The notes under the pieces: model-generated
What the model saw: only the letters and a program-made list of their open reading frames with translations
What the model was told of the DNA's origin: nothing
Database searches by the model: none
NCBI GenBank assembly: GCA_039707465.1
Contig: CM077646.1
Coordinates: forward strand, 78,702,715-78,766,714
Origin: Rhabdophis nuchalis
Lineage: Eukaryota; Chordata; Lepidosauria; Squamata; Natricidae
Direction: 5' to 3'
DNA length: 64,000 nucleotides
Made by a program: the position numbers and the translations under genes
In this document: positions 1-12,174 of the stretch, piece by piece
Layout: each line of letters opens with the position of its first letter
How positions within the stretch are numbered: the stretch's first letter is position 1

Positions 1-129
1 GCGTGATGATTCCGCCGCTCCCCAGCGGAGCGTGCCTTTTGTCTTACACGCTCTTATACAACCAGAAGTGTTGGAGGAATCACTTATGCATATTCATGTG
101 GCCTAAATGGTCCCCTTGCTCCCGTTTTC

Positions 130-1110
130 TGAGGAAGGGGACATAAGTTGGGACTGAGGAGCGCGGGGCCCTGCCGCGACTACTTCTACCCACAGGAGGC
201 CCCGGATTCTGCCCTAAGTCGGCCGAGGGACTCGTCCAGTCGTGTGTTTTGACCAGATGGGGGATCGCGAAACCCGCTCCGGTGGAGACGCCTCTGAGCC
301 CCTGGACGAATCCGCCTCTTGTGCGATATTCACGGCGGAAGGCGCCGCGCACCTTTGGATTGGATACGGCGCGATTCCAGGGGCGCATCCGACGGGAGAG
401 ATCCGACGGCTCCGGCACGTCGAGTCCCCGGTGGTCGTTGAATCGAGAAGGCGCGAAGCTCTCCGCTTCCTTCGCCCGGGCTCAACGCCGAAGAGGAAGC
501 GAGGTGCGCTGCCTTATGTGGCGGGTGGGGGAGGGAGGGAGGGAGGGGGGAGCGAGCGGGGGAGGGCGGGATCTCCAGGTGCTCAGCACCGTCCTTTGCT
601 TGCCGCTCGTTAGACGCCGCCGGGGCGGAGGCGGAGGGGACGGCGAGCGAAGCGCCGGCAGTTGTAAAAAAGGAGAAGCGGGAAACGAAGCCGGCGCTCC
701 TGCCCGCGGACAGAAGCCTGCTGGGAGCGCCGCGATCCCCTCAGCCGCAGCTGACAGGCCAGCGGGGAAGACCCGTCCCCCCCCCCCCGGGAAGAGTGTG
801 AGATTTTGCCCGGTGAAGAGGGCCAGGTCGCCCCCCTCCCCTCCCCCTGCAACTCGGAAGCCCCGAGGGCCCGGGAGCCATGCAAGCAGCCACCGCCTCC
901 ATCCTCGACGTGTCGAGAACGGTGGTGATCCGCGAGGAGGGAAGCCAACGGCGAAACGAATCCGCGGGTGAGAAGGCGGCCGAGGGGCGGCGGGGTGTGG
1001 ACGGGCGGGCGGGGAACCAGCGATTGACCGACGAGAGTCACGGTGCCGTTAGAAGGCAAAGGGCCCCTCTGGGGTTTGTTATGCGGGGCAGGGGCAGATG
1101 ACGGCGGGAC
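130..1110 (+). promoter_or_regulatory. SUSD3: CpG island promoter of SUSD3
   Basis: The first 1.1 kb is much richer in G, C and CpG than the AT-rich DNA after 1400. It contains GC-box-like sequence near 557-570 (GGGGAGGGCGGG) and no convincing TATA box, as expected of a broad CpG-island promoter. It surrounds the first coding exon at 880-967, so the transcription start probably lies within about 500-870. The exact start cannot be read from sequence. Long open frames here on both strands reflect the lack of AT-rich stop codons in GC-rich DNA and are not genes. Confidence 0.75.
880..967 (+). CDS. SUSD3: SUSD3 exon 1 (N-terminus)
   Basis: Proposed first coding exon. The ATG at 880 has G at -3. 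The exon encodes 29 codons (MQAATAS... to ...RNESA) plus the first base of a Gly codon and ends at a consensus donor (G|GTGAGA, donor at 968). It stops in phase 1, exactly what exon 2 needs. The join reads NESAGQCSQL, similar in spacing to the human SUSD3 N-terminus as I recall it, which is also a short Arg/Ala-rich segment ending just before the first sushi cysteine. There is no cleavable signal peptide, consistent with the human protein as I know it. The match rests on position, phase and length more than residue identity, because this segment is poorly conserved. Confidence 0.72.
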
Positions 1111-4100
1111 AGGGGGGGGGGGAGTCCGTTTTCTCCCCACGTTACACCTGCTAGCATCTGTTAGTGCTCTTCTTTTCTCGCGTGGGGTGGCCATTGGGCT
1201 TGGGGGTTCTGCCTTCCTTGGGGTAGGCACGTCCTGACGTGTATTGAAAGGTGGGATAGTGGGCAGGCTAACAACTGGCCAAAGCTTGTTTGTCCTTTGG
1301 AGTGGGGTTTCGCCTGAATTAAAAACCCGGAGTGAGTTTACTTGAACCTTGCCGCCAACACCACCCACCTCTTAGGAGCCCTGAAAACACGTGCAGGATG
1401 GTCTCCTTCAATTCCCACCCTCTCACCTGGAAAGATCAGAGGTCAGGGTTGAAGAACTGAAAGACCTACTGCTAATTAGAGTACTCCTTAATCAGTGTCC
1501 TAATCCTGCCTGTCCTTAATAAATAGCAGCTTGTTGTAGACAGACCTTGGTTGCCCCAAATGACCTATCAGGTTTTTTTTTAATGTAGTATATTTGGTAA
1601 GCAAACCCCCCTCCAATTGTTGTTGGGCTTGTTTCAACCTTCTGAGAGGCTCCAAACTGAATGTCATCTGAAGATGTATGAAGTCACATACATTCGTAGT
1701 GAAGCTAAGGTCTTCTGGTATCACACAATGTTTAATGGGACAAGGCCAAGAGACAGTTTGATTTTTCCAGGAGGGAAAAGAGGTGGAGTAGAAATAACTA
1801 AGGAGAAGTTTTCTGAAATCCATCTTGATCCCGAGGCTCAGGTTTGTTCAGGAATCCTACTTAGGTTTATTCCCACAGGAAGAGAGTTCCCTCACTGAAA
1901 TGTATGAACGGAGCTTTTCAGTAGAGAGAAATATGGAAAGAATCTGAATTCCACCATGCAATTCAGTTAATGAGCCACTCATGTAATCTGTGAGAACAAT
2001 GACAGGCCAGTGTTGAAGTAAAATTGGTACACTGAGATGGAGATCTGCTTGTGCTGTGCTTCATCTACCTGGAATTGAAACCAGCTTCTCAATTATTGGA
2101 AGCTTCTACCGGAGCAAAAATACATATTATGTGAAAGACAATGGATTGGTTCACCTAATTTTATTATTTTATTTTATTTCTTGTTGCCCTGTTTTTTTGT
2201 GATAGACGCTTTCCTGAGTGCAGAGATGAAAATTTTGGGAGAGCTGGTAATGGATTTTCAAAATCTTTATCTAATAAACCCAGCTCAGCTTAGGTTTGCA
2301 GACATTTCATATCCTGAGTTTGTGTATCTCTGAATTGAACAGATGCTGGCAAAAAAGCATGTTGCCTTGAGACATAGTGAGATCCTGGTTTGCATAGAAG
2401 AGTGTAAAATGGCTTGGCATAACACTGGACCTGGATTGGACCTGGATTGTACTTTGGGGCAGGCTGCCCAAAATATGCCCAAACTGATTGGTACAACTTG
2501 TACTTTGTCTAGTGAGAAGCAAGTGAAAAATAAAACAAGTACTATACTTACCATTAGCAGGGAAAGCTTCATGTATTATCAGTATCTCCAAGGCTGGAGA
2601 TCTAGTCTTCAGTTTATCTTACTAACAATGAATTATGCGAACTAACAATAAATTATGGGAAAGCATTGATTAATCAAAACCATGATGAGTACAATAGGAA
2701 GATATACGTGAAAAGATCTGGTGGGAGACCATGGCATATTGCAACGTGTAATGCATGGAAATAGCAAGAAGCATGAATAAGTGAATGAAAGAAAAGGGAA
2801 AAAATAAATTTCTTGTGTACCTGTGAAATTAAGAGAAAGGGAAGGATGTAACAACTGAATGAAAGTTGTTCTTTTACACTAGAGTTGATGAATATAAGCA
2901 GGGAAGTGTAAGTTTAATTATTAATTAAAGAGCTAAAATTATTTCAGAAAGTGTGCATTTCTATCACCTAGGTTATGGATACGTATAAAATTATGAATTA
3001 ATGGTTTGTAATATTTGCATGTGATATTACATTAAAATGTGATAATGAGTGAAGTACCGATGAATTTTGGGGAGTGAATGTGATGCAAGAATGTGTAAAA
3101 TGATATGAATGGATGGAAGAGAATGAGATGAAAGAATGCAGCAAAAAAGAACTGGGCCATGGATAGGAATGCAATCTTGTGTCCAATAAAAATATCATTA
3201 TATGAGAATGTTGAAAAATAGTGAGGCTGAAAATAGTATAATTGGAGAAATGTTAAAATAGGGATGTAGCTGGTACATAACGTGGATGTGCAATTTGGTT
3301 AAGGTAGGTGTGAAGGTTGCACTTCTTTTTGACATTTGAAAGAATGCTAGTATTTTTCCCCTGTGCGAAGAGGAAGATACAGTAAAAACAAAATTAGTTT
3401 ATAAAATGTGCCTAGGAAGTGGCTGATCAGAATTCTGATCAGATGGGTATGAGACAACAGTGAACAATATTGGGAAATGGAGTGTGACTGTGTTAAGGAT
3501 AGGACTGGATCTTTTGCTCTTCAGATCATTAACTCATTTGGAAATGTGTGAATGTGAGAAGAGAAATTTCCAAGTGTTTTTTGTGTTGAAAAGACAAATT
3601 ATTTGCAGTAAATATTATATTGATTGTATGATGAGATGGAATGTTTTGATCTAATAATGAATGCACCAGACCAGAGCGGTTAGTTTGACAGGTAAAATAG
3701 GACAAATGATTAAATGGCAAAAAAACCAAAACCCCAGCAAAGTTTCTTCATACTTCCTAAGGAATGAGGAAATGTTCAAATGCTGGTAGAAAGGTACTGG
3801 ATAGTTTGTGGTGAGTTCCAAAGAAGGAATTTTGTGAGGGAAAGTATGTATATGAGCATTCTAGTAGTTTCCTCAAAAAAAAAAAAAAGTAAAAAATTGA
3901 ACATAAAAGAATTGAAAGCTAAAGACAATGACTATATTTTAATCACATCCTATAGTGTTTCTTTTTTTCCCTCTCACTATTAATTTCATACTTTCAACTT
4001 CATTGACTTCCTATTTTATTCCTTTTCTCTGCTTTACATAATCTGACTTATGTAGAAAGGGAATAATGTGAATGTATGTATGTATGTATAGTATGTGTCT

Positions 4101-4965
4101 TTATTTATTTATTTTAGGAAACCTATATAGATTTCCTGAAATAAATAAATATATAAACATACTGTACATACCCTGTATATACTCTAAGTATTCTTTGGTT
4201 TGATGGGAGAAAATAAGGCCAAGCCTACAAAGTACAAATTTAGATTTTATACTTTAAACTACATTTTGCCCTCCCCAGTTTTCATAGGGTTCACAAATGA
4301 GATGTGGAACTGCTGTTAACCTGTGATGGGTGCGGGAGAGTTTGGCTCCCCCCCCCCCCCGATAAAATGTATTCTTCCTCTGATTTTGATTCTTGGTTTT
4401 TGGGGGGGGAAAGAATCTTCTTCAAAGTGAAGCACATTCATTTGGGCTCCAAATTGATTTTGCTGGAATAAAAAGCAGGTGTTTGTTACCAAGTATGTTT
4501 ACACAAAGATGCAGAAAAATAGAAGCCTCCTTTGATTTGCTAATGTTATCTCAGAGATTAAAAAATAAAAGGAAGCATGCATCCTTTTAAGTAGATTAAA
4601 TTGTACCTTAGCTTCCTTCTTGCTGCTGTACCAACATTTGGCTTCCTTTAGTATTTGTGCCATAAAGAGGGAAGTGATGTCAGTTGGGGTCAAGCAATAA
4701 GCTGGCTTCATGCAGGGAGAGGCAGTGTTGGTGAAGACTCTAACTGTGTTCATTAATGGAATGTGCCTGCAGACATGCCGTGCTATGGAGGCGAAGACTA
4801 GTATATTCTGAAAGTCAATAAAAAAAGTTTCTTAATACTTGGGACTGAGACTGTGGTACTGCTTTCTTGAGAAGTTGTTTACTGAATTCCCAACAATCTC
4901 TTTTACGTCATGTTTCCTCTGCTAGGATTGTGTATCTAAAACTCCATCTTTGCAAAGGAAAACCT
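968..4965. other. Intron 1, proximal part
   Basis: After the CpG island the DNA becomes AT-rich and I see no gene. It holds a 14-base C run (about 4350-4363), a short ATGT repeat (about 4072-4089) and A/T homopolymers. No repeat family was recognised between 1400 and 4960. Confidence 0.6.
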
Positions 4966-5800
4966 GCAGTTCAGTGTGAAGATGATGGAATACGTAGTTT
5001 TCCCTGCCTTAGGTTTAGAGCTATCTAGATTTGAGGTTACAATGCCAACTTGGGGTTGCAATGCCAGACTTCAGAGGATAATTAGAATTGCAGAAAAAGC
5101 AATTGCTACCAACCTTCCTTCCATTGAGGACCTGTACACTGCATGAGTCAAAAAGAGGGCCATGAACATATTTACAGACCCCTCGCATCCTGGACCTAAA
5201 TTGTTTTAACTCCTACCCTCAAACGACACTATAGAGCATCATTTCTATCAAAATACTTATGACTAATAATTTAATCAATTAAACGATTATTTATTTATGC
5301 AATTGTTTTTGTAAATAATTCAAGATGGCAAACAAGCCTAATTCTCCTTCCTTTTATTTTCCCACCACAACAACCCTGTGACCTTAGATGTAAATTGTTT
5401 CAACTCCTACCCTCAAAACGACGCTATAGAGCACTGCACATCAAGACAACTAGACACAAGGACAGTTTTTTCACGAACACCATCACTCTGCTAAACAATT
5501 CCCTCAATACTCAATACTGTTAAACTATTTACTAAGTCTGCATTACTATTACTATTAATCTACTAATTGTTCCTATCACCCATCTCCTCCCATTTATGAC
5601 TGTATGACTGTAACTTTGTTGCTTGTATCCTTATTGTTTCCTAATATGATTTGATTGCTTACTTGTACCCTATGACTATCATTAAGCGTTGTACCTTATG
5701 ATTCGTATCTTGTCTTTTTATGTACACTGAGAACATAGGCAAAGACAAATTCCTTGTGTCTCCAATCACACTTGGCCAATAAAGAATTCTGTTCTAAAAA
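4966..5800 (+). mobile_element. LINE 3' end (Rex/CR1-like), rearranged
   Basis: A degraded LINE 3' terminus that I recognise as a common squamate repeat. It runs through remnants of the reverse-transcriptase C-terminus (around 5100-5240 and 5385-5480) into a 3' UTR ending GGCCAATAAAGAATTCTGTTCT near 5797. The segment containing AACTCCTACCCTCAAA and CTATAGAGCA occurs twice (about 5190-5240 and 5390-5437), separated by about 150 bases of AT-rich DNA. This indicates a partial duplication or two overlapping insertions. There are many stops and no function. Confidence 0.6.
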
Positions 5801-7526
5801 GTTTATACCATAACTTTCGCTTGGCATTGCAACTGCAATTCTAGATAGTTCTAAATCAAGGAACATACGCTCAAGGGGCAATTGATTGATTAAAACGAAG
5901 GTAAAAATCAAGAGAATTTTAAGTATTGTATTAAAATTAATTAATTAAAATATATTAAAACACTAATATGAAAACAGCAAAGTCACAGTTAAGTGTTCTA
6001 AATGGCTATATGTACTGTAAATAGTTGATTGTAGATTTTCCATTCTTAGGAGATCCTTTTCTGTTCTTGCATCCAAAATGAAATTAATCCTCATTCTCAG
6101 CATGTCACACAGAAGCTACATTAGACTATTTACAATAAATATAGCCTTATGGAGTACTAGTTGCAGATTTGCTGTTGTGAGGCCACTGTGTCCTCAAAAG
6201 TGAGTTTTCTACCAATTTTCACAATCAAATTCATAATGAGAAAAATAGTCTGTCAGATAACCAGGTTGTAACCCACTTAAAATGTTGGGTTGTGTCTGAT
6301 AAGCATCTGATGGGCAGTGCTTATGTTTCATAAGCAAAGTAATATGACTGTGGTATTTACCTGTTAACCAGTGGGAAGAAGAGTAAAATGGGGGGGAGTT
6401 GGAAAAGGTAATGAGAGCAAGAAATATAGGCATATACTAGACAAGCCATGCCCCATTGGGGTATCCTCTCAGAGATATTTTCTTACCTAAGCAGAGAAAC
6501 AGAATGACTACGGCAGGACAAAAAAGGAGTGGGAGCTTCTTCTGACATCCAACTGGCTTCCCCATTGACATAGTTTGTGAAAAGCTGGTAGGAAATGTTG
6601 GACATAACAATCATGTTATCATTCAATGACTGTGATCATTCTGCAGTGGCCACAAGTTTGCAAATACAACTGGTCTGAAGATCCTTGAAATTTTAATACC
6701 ACAGGAATAATGGGTCCTAGGTTTTGGTTTTTTTTAATATACATTCTTTAAGTTAATGCATTTGAGGTACCTTGTTTAAAAATTAATGCACTGTTCCACT
6801 GTTCCACTGTTGGCAATTAAGACAGGTGAACCAATATGTAGATAAAACAGTAAAGAATTCCATTCCAGTGACTTAATAGATCTTGTTTGTGGAACAGATT
6901 AAAAAGCATTTTAAATGTCCTCCCAAAAAACCACGACTTCTTCGTAACGACTGGGCATATTCACTGGTCCTAGAATCCTAGCAGATGGGGGCGAGAAGAA
7001 ACTGAATCATGTTATTTTGGTTTTGTTGTGTTTGTTTTTACATACGGCTTTTGTAGCTGGTGACTGAAAAAGTTAAATTCTGTCAATACAATTGTATTTG
7101 GAAGGGTTATTTTAGGCCATGGGAATTGGGGAGGTTGGAGGACTTTTTAAAGGTAGAAATGGCAATAGTTTGATTTCTAGAATGTTGTTGCTCCCATTCT
7201 TATATTTATCAGTCTTGCCCAATGTAATGGAATGCATGGATAACCTTGAGGAAAGGGGTTAGGAGAGATTGCTTAGGAAGCTATCAGACAAGAGAGGCAG
7301 AAGCTCTCAGTAGATTAACAGTTAAAGAAAGAAACTGAAGAAGGACCCGCCTGAATGGATATAACACTTAAAAGTGTTACAGCAGGAAGTATGTACTTCC
7401 ACACTTGCAAGGTTCTGTTAGCATAGCTTTACAAGAAAATATGTTTTGCTCATCTGGTCTTGTTTCCTGTCTGATTTGCTTGGGGGGTGTGTGCTAACCC
7501 CTGGTTAGCCTTGCCTCTTTTGCTTA
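5801..7526. other. Intron 1, unique AT-rich stretch
   Basis: No gene or clear repeat was recognised. Short TTAATTAA and ATTAAA runs occur near 5930-5965. Confidence 0.5.
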
Positions 7527-7900
7527 TTATTTAATTAATTAATTAATTAATTAATTAATTAATTAGTATACCGCCCTCTCTCCCGTAGGGACTCAGGGCG
7601 GTGCACAGGAATAATAATAAAGGATAACATACATATAAATACAGTCAATAGATAAATTTAAAATTAAATTAAATAAATTTAACCTGTGTTAAAATAATAA
7701 GAAACCCTATTAAAATGATAGTAAAAACACACTATGCCAGGCCGGCCGCATGAAAAAAGTAAGTCTTTAATGTTCGCCGGAAGAGGCGAAGGTCCGTGAT
7801 GGTACGAAGGTCGGGGGAGGCAAGTTGTTCCAGAGGGCTGGGCCCGCCACAGAGAAGGCCCTTCCCCTGGCAACCCTGCTGCAAATGATCAAGAAAGTGA
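7527..7900 (-). mobile_element. L2-type LINE 3' fragment with AATT-rich tail
   Basis: On the minus strand this reads the C-terminus of an L2/CR1-group reverse-transcriptase ORF (residues such as GPALWNN), then the 3' UTR with the CACCGCCCTGAGTCC...GGGCGGTATA motif, then a tail that has become an (AATT)n microsatellite (7527-7566). The same 3' end recurs at 30540, 36890-37345, 41780, 48350 and 49260. The copy is 5'-truncated and frameshifted. Confidence 0.8.
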
Positions 7901-8356
7901 ACTGTCGGTCCAAGTGCCACAAAAGTTGCTGTAAATGATTTAGGCAGAATAAGGAGAATCCATAGAATGGCATGTATGATAGTTTCCTTTATGTCTTGAT
8001 ATGTAGGGGGCAAAGAAAATGGCCTTGAAGGAAAGGAGGAAGACCCACATCTAAGACACCAATCAAAACAGAACATGAATCCTGGCCAAGAATGTGACAC
8101 AATAACAGAGTTAAAAGGGACCTTGGAGGTCTTCTAGTCCAATCTTGTGCTCAAATGTCTCAGCAAACCCTTCCTTAGTTCACAGAAGGATAGAAGGGTG
8201 AATACATTCTGACTTGCAAGATTTTGTTACCTTTACTATAAAAGTAGCAGTAACCTGCCTGGCCTTGGTTTTCTAATCTGTGCTACCTTGAAGGGCTGAT
8301 AGCATCTATTCTATTCTGTCTTTGTTTGAACACCTATTACCTTTAATCAAGTAATA
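7901..8356. other. Intron 1 with a CR1 remnant
   Basis: No gene. About 8095-8190 holds a minus-strand CR1 3' end (GGGACCTTGGAGGTCTTCTAGTCC), the usual conserved CR1 terminus. The rest is unrecognised. Confidence 0.55.
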
Positions 8357-8628
8357 CAGTGGTAGGATTCAAAAAATTTACTACTGGTTCCATGGGCGTG
8401 GCTTGGTGAGCATGGCATGGCTTGGTAGGTATGGCATAGCTTGGTGGGCGTGGCAGGGGAAGGATGCTGCAAAATCCCCATTCCCTCTCAAACAGCTGAG
8501 ACTCAGGAGGCAGAGAATAGATGGGGGCAGGGCCAGTGAGAGGTGTTATTTACTGGTTCGCCAAGCTCCTCAAAATTTCTACTACCGGTTCTCTAGAACT
8601 GGTCAGAACCTACTGAATACCATCTCTG
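8357..8628. mobile_element. Non-autonomous hAT (CAGTGGTGGGATTCA family)
   Basis: A 272-bp element that starts CAGTGGTAGGATTCA and ends TGAATACCATCTCTG, which are inverted termini. It is flanked by a perfect 8-bp duplication AAGTAATA (8349-8356 and 8629-8636). An 8-bp duplication with CAG...CTG ends is the hAT signature. The core holds the GGGCGTGGC motif and ACCGGTTCTC near the 3' end, shared with the other copies in this window. It has no transposase. Confidence 0.9.
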
Positions 8629-8636
8629 AAGTAATA

Positions 8637-9225
8637 CCATTTATCTTATATCTGTCAAGGTAATTAAAGAGTAGAACATTTGAAACTTTCTTTAAAGATG
8701 GCTGCTATTGCCATACATTATATGTCAGTGTATTATTTGTCATGGTTTTAGTATAACGCTTCCATTGGCTCAGTTTTTACCTGAATTTGATTTGCTTTAA
8801 AACATACGTACATTAGAGTGTGTGAGGCTTTTGGTCATTTTTATAGAACTTTGGTTTTAGTTATACAACATGAAGAACATTTTGAGATGCCAATAAACAA
8901 ATGCACTGCCCCACATCAAACTTCCCAAAGAAGCAAACATCATTTGCAAATGTTCTCTTACAATATCCATTCAAACATTTAGCATTTCTTGGTTGAAATC
9001 AATCGAAAATAGAGATTGTTGTGATCTTTGCTGTCTTCTAGAAATATAAAATGAAGAAAGATGAGATGTCCATCCCCAGTATGAATAGAGACTATACCAG
9101 AATTTTCCCAAATTAAGAAGCAATAATTTAGCAATCCACTATCATTAAGACATATCATCTAAATATAACCTGTTAATACTCCTTTGTCAACTGTTTTAAG
9201 GCACTCATCAAATATTGTTCCAGCT
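8637..9225. other. Intron 1, nothing recognised
   Basis: AT-rich sequence with no gene, RNA or clear repeat. Confidence 0.5.
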
Positions 9226-9329
9226 CAGGGGACTCCAAACTTTAAAGCTGTGGATCAACTCCCAGAATTCATGCTGGTGGGGGAGTTTAATTCCACAAGT
9301 CTTAAAGTTGCCAAGTTTGGAGACTCCTG
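9226..9329. mobile_element. Palindromic hAT-type MITE
   Basis: A short element (CAGGGGACTCCAAACTTTAA ... GTTTGGAGACTCCTG) whose two halves are nearly inverted copies of each other around a TTCATGCTGG centre. The same family occurs at 10257-10378 and 58972-59091. Target duplications are no longer clear here. Confidence 0.7.
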
Positions 9330-10256
9330 ACCTAGAGACCCGAATGGGCTAACTTTGGGGGACTAAAGACTATGTAGGATTTTGACGGTCATTTGCCTCT
9401 TGTCTCCATCAGAAATTGGAAATATATGGCCAGGAAATCATTAGTATGTACCCATCCTCTTTGTGGCCCCTGTAATTTTCTAAGATTATGTGTGTAAAAT
9501 AATCCTGCTGGGAAAATGAAATAAAGTGCATTGAACATCCCTAAAATTATAAATACCACTTTAGCTGAATCCATTATGGCTATTGTTGGGCAGAATCTGC
9601 TTTTTTCCAGAATCACTGGCTTTTTCATGCTTAGTTTAAGAGAGAGAAATCTGCCCAGAGCAATTCAGGAGTGGACCTCATATAAATCTGTCACTAGAGC
9701 AATGAATAAGGGATACTGCAAACAGTTTAAGAGTGCCAGAACAAAAAAAAAGTTGCCCACAATTGCCTGAGAAAGGAATTAAGGCAATGGGCACTTGTGG
9801 CTGTATTGACAGAAATTTTAGAGGAAGCCCTATACAAATAATTTATGTTGAGAATCTGAAAAACCCTTTAGAGAGGGGAGCCAGCCTGAGCTCTTAGCCT
9901 TCTCTTCCCAAAGGCAGCCACACTATCGTACTCTGGAAGAAGACTGAATAAACACAGTGCCATTTGGTGACAGTTTAATGGCTTCCAAGAAGAAAATATG
10001 CTCTGTTTATTGGTCATAAAGCAAGGGAAGTGGAATTTTGGTATTCCTTTCCTCAAGGGTTGGTGAATAGATAGATTTTCCAGGAGTTTTGCGATTGTTT
10101 GAAAGGATGGCAATTGCTAAAAAAGCATATTTGTGCGTGACAGGTACACATAAAGGTACCTTTGAAGTGACTGCCTCTCATCTTGTCAAGAAAGTAACCC
10201 GTCCATGTAATCTTCAGGAGGCAAGTTCGGTTCAGGGGAACCTGCTTAATTTAAGG
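9330..10256. other. Intron 1, nothing recognised
   Basis: No gene. Two open frames of about 80 codons (9531-9770 and 9868-10113) have no recognisable similarity and are treated as chance. Confidence 0.5.
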
Positions 10257-10378
10257 CAGGGTTGCCCAAACTTGGCAGCTTTAAGACTTGTGGACTTTTA
10301 TGTTCCAGCTATGCTGGCTGGAGAATTCTGGGAATTGAAGTCCACAAGTCTTAAAGTTGCCAAGTTTGGGCACCTCTG
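10257..10378. mobile_element. Palindromic hAT-type MITE
   Basis: Same family as 58972-59091. It starts CAGGGTTGCCCAAACTTGGC, ends GCCAAGTTTGGGCACCTCTG, and has the central GCTGGCTGGAGAATTCTGGG. Possible target duplication remnants (ATTTAAGG and ATTAAGGT) flank it. Confidence 0.75.
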
Positions 10379-11059
10379 ATTAAGGTCATACAGTAATAGC
10401 AATACATTTCCCCCCACTTGGTTTTCTTGTTTTTACTGTTATGGTTTTATTATTGACGTGAGCCTCCCAAAATCGTGTTTTACAAGATGGGCAAATTTTA
10501 AGGTGTAAGCCTTATCAATAAATCAATAAATGACTCAAATAGGCAAGCCTCCATGTGTACATAATATTGGACTACGGCTCCCAGATTTCCAACCAATATT
10601 GCAGGGATGCCTAATAGGTACAGATGCATGTATTAAATAATCGATCACATTCTGTTATTTCAATATATCCACTTTTTTCATGTTTAATGGGGTGAGTCAT
10701 AGAAAGTCCAACCTTCATTTTGCTGAATGCGAAGAAGGCTCTATGGACCCTTTTGCCAAAAATGCCACTCATGGATGCTAATAAAAAATCCCTATAGATA
10801 ACTCCTCTCAGCTTGAGATGGGTAAGGGCATTTTGATTTCTTGTTTTAATAAGAAAGTGCTCTTTTGTGGTGCCTGGAGTCTGTGGGGCCCTGGATGAGA
10901 GAAAAGCTGAACCCTGGTAAGACAGAGTAGCTGTGGGTATGCAGAACCTCAGGATCTGCAGGCTTCTCGACTTTAGTTCTGGATGTGGGTGGGACTACCC
11001 TAGACAGACCCAGCACACAGCTTAGGAGTTCTAGACTCGTGACTCCTGCTTGAAGAGCA
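10379..11059. other. Intron 1, nothing recognised
   Basis: AT-rich sequence without a recognised gene. Confidence 0.5.
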
Positions 11060-12170
11060 GGTGGCAGTTGTAGCTAGGAGAGCTTTCGTACAATATCATG
11101 TGGCACAAGAGCAATTGTGCCCTTTCCTGGATTGTGAGACCCTGTGCTCCATCACTCACGCCAGGGTCATCTCCCACTTGAATTATTGCAGTGCAATGCT
11201 CCAGATGCTCCAGAATGCAGCAGCACAATTGGTTTTGGAGACCCCCTAGGGTGGCACATGTAACACCACCGTTGTGCAAGCTGAACTGTCTGCCAGTCTG
11301 CTTTCAGGTTCGATTCAAGATGTTGGTTATTATTTTTAAAGCCCTTTATGGCAGGGGTCCAGGATATCCGCAGAATCGTCTTTCCCCAATGGGGCTGGCC
11401 ACTCGCACGTGCTGGCAGAAGGGGCCTATTATAGATATCATCTGCCAAGGAATTGTGGCTGGCAGGATCCAGGAGAAGAGCCTTTTCTATCACAGCTCCC
11501 ACCCTTTGGAATATCTTGCCACAGGAGATAAGATCCCCCCTTTTTAGCCTGCAGGAAAGCCCTTAAAACCTGTCTGGGATGGCTGGCAAGGGGTCCTGAA
11601 GGAGAAGCTGCTGACTGGAGGTGGTTGATACACTAATGATGCAGACGCCTCTCCCCTCCAAACCCCTGTTTTTACTTTGTCTTAATTTTTTCAATTTTGA
11701 TTCACTGTTACATTTGTAATTGTTGTTATAGGTCATTTATCCTGATGTAAGCTGCTCAGAAGGGGTGCAGTGGCTAAGACGCTGAGCTGTCAATCAGAAA
11801 GGTCGGCAGTTCAGCGGTTCAAATCCCTAGTGCCACATAATGGAGTGAGCTCCCATTACTTGCCCCAGGTTCTGCCAACTACAGTTCAAAAACAGGTAAA
11901 ATTGCAAGTATAAAAATAGGAACCCTCTTTTATGGGAAGGTAACCATCTGTGCACCTTCAGCATTTAGTCATGCCAGCCGCATGACCATGGAGACGTCTT
12001 CGTACAGCGCTGGCTCTTCGGCTTTGAAACAGAGATGAGCACCGCCCCCTAGAGTCATGAACAACTAGCGAAGGGGACCTTTACCTTTACTTTTAAGTTG
12101 CTCAGAGTTGCCTGAATCAAAGGATGGGAAGCAAATACATTTGATCAATAAATAAAATAAAAAATAAATT
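11060..12170 (+). mobile_element. Old L2-type LINE 3' end, split by a SINE
   Basis: Reading + strand, 11140-11560 gives scrambled fragments of the C-terminal region of an L2/CR1-group ORF (the RVAHVTP, LCKLNCLPV and FKMLVIIFKAL segments match the usual HWLPV and FKVL regions). The 3' UTR runs to 11760, is interrupted by a SINE (11761-12094), and resumes at 12095 to an AATAAATAAA-type tail near 12170. It is more diverged than the other L2 copies, so it is an older insertion. Confidence 0.75.
11761..12094 (+). mobile_element. Sauria-type tRNA-derived SINE
   Basis: It begins with a tRNA-like head: an A-box-like TGGCTAAGACG at 11771 and a B box GGTTCAAATCC at 11816-11826. The body continues through GACGTCTTCGTACAGCGCTGGCTCTTCGGC to the BovB-like 3' tail (CCTAGAGTCATGAACAACTAGCG ... 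GGGGACCTTTACCTTTAC). It is flanked by AAGCTGCTCAGA (11749-11760) and AAGTTGCTCAGA (12095-12106), a 12-bp target duplication with one mismatch. Sauria SINEs use RTE/BovB machinery and are diagnostic of squamates. Confidence 0.88.
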
Positions 12171-12174
12171 ATCA

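Noticed and set aside
249..971. 240-codon open frame in the CpG island, + strand
   Set aside because: GC-rich DNA has few stop codons. The frame overlaps exon 1 in another frame, is low complexity and has no domain.
610..1368. 252-codon open frame on the minus strand of the CpG island
   Set aside because: Antisense to the SUSD3 promoter and exon 1, with no recognisable domain. A CpG-island by-product.
11761..11840. Possible tRNA gene with B box GGTTCAAATCC
   Set aside because: It is the head of a SINE with tail and target duplication; no cloverleaf acceptor stem closes.
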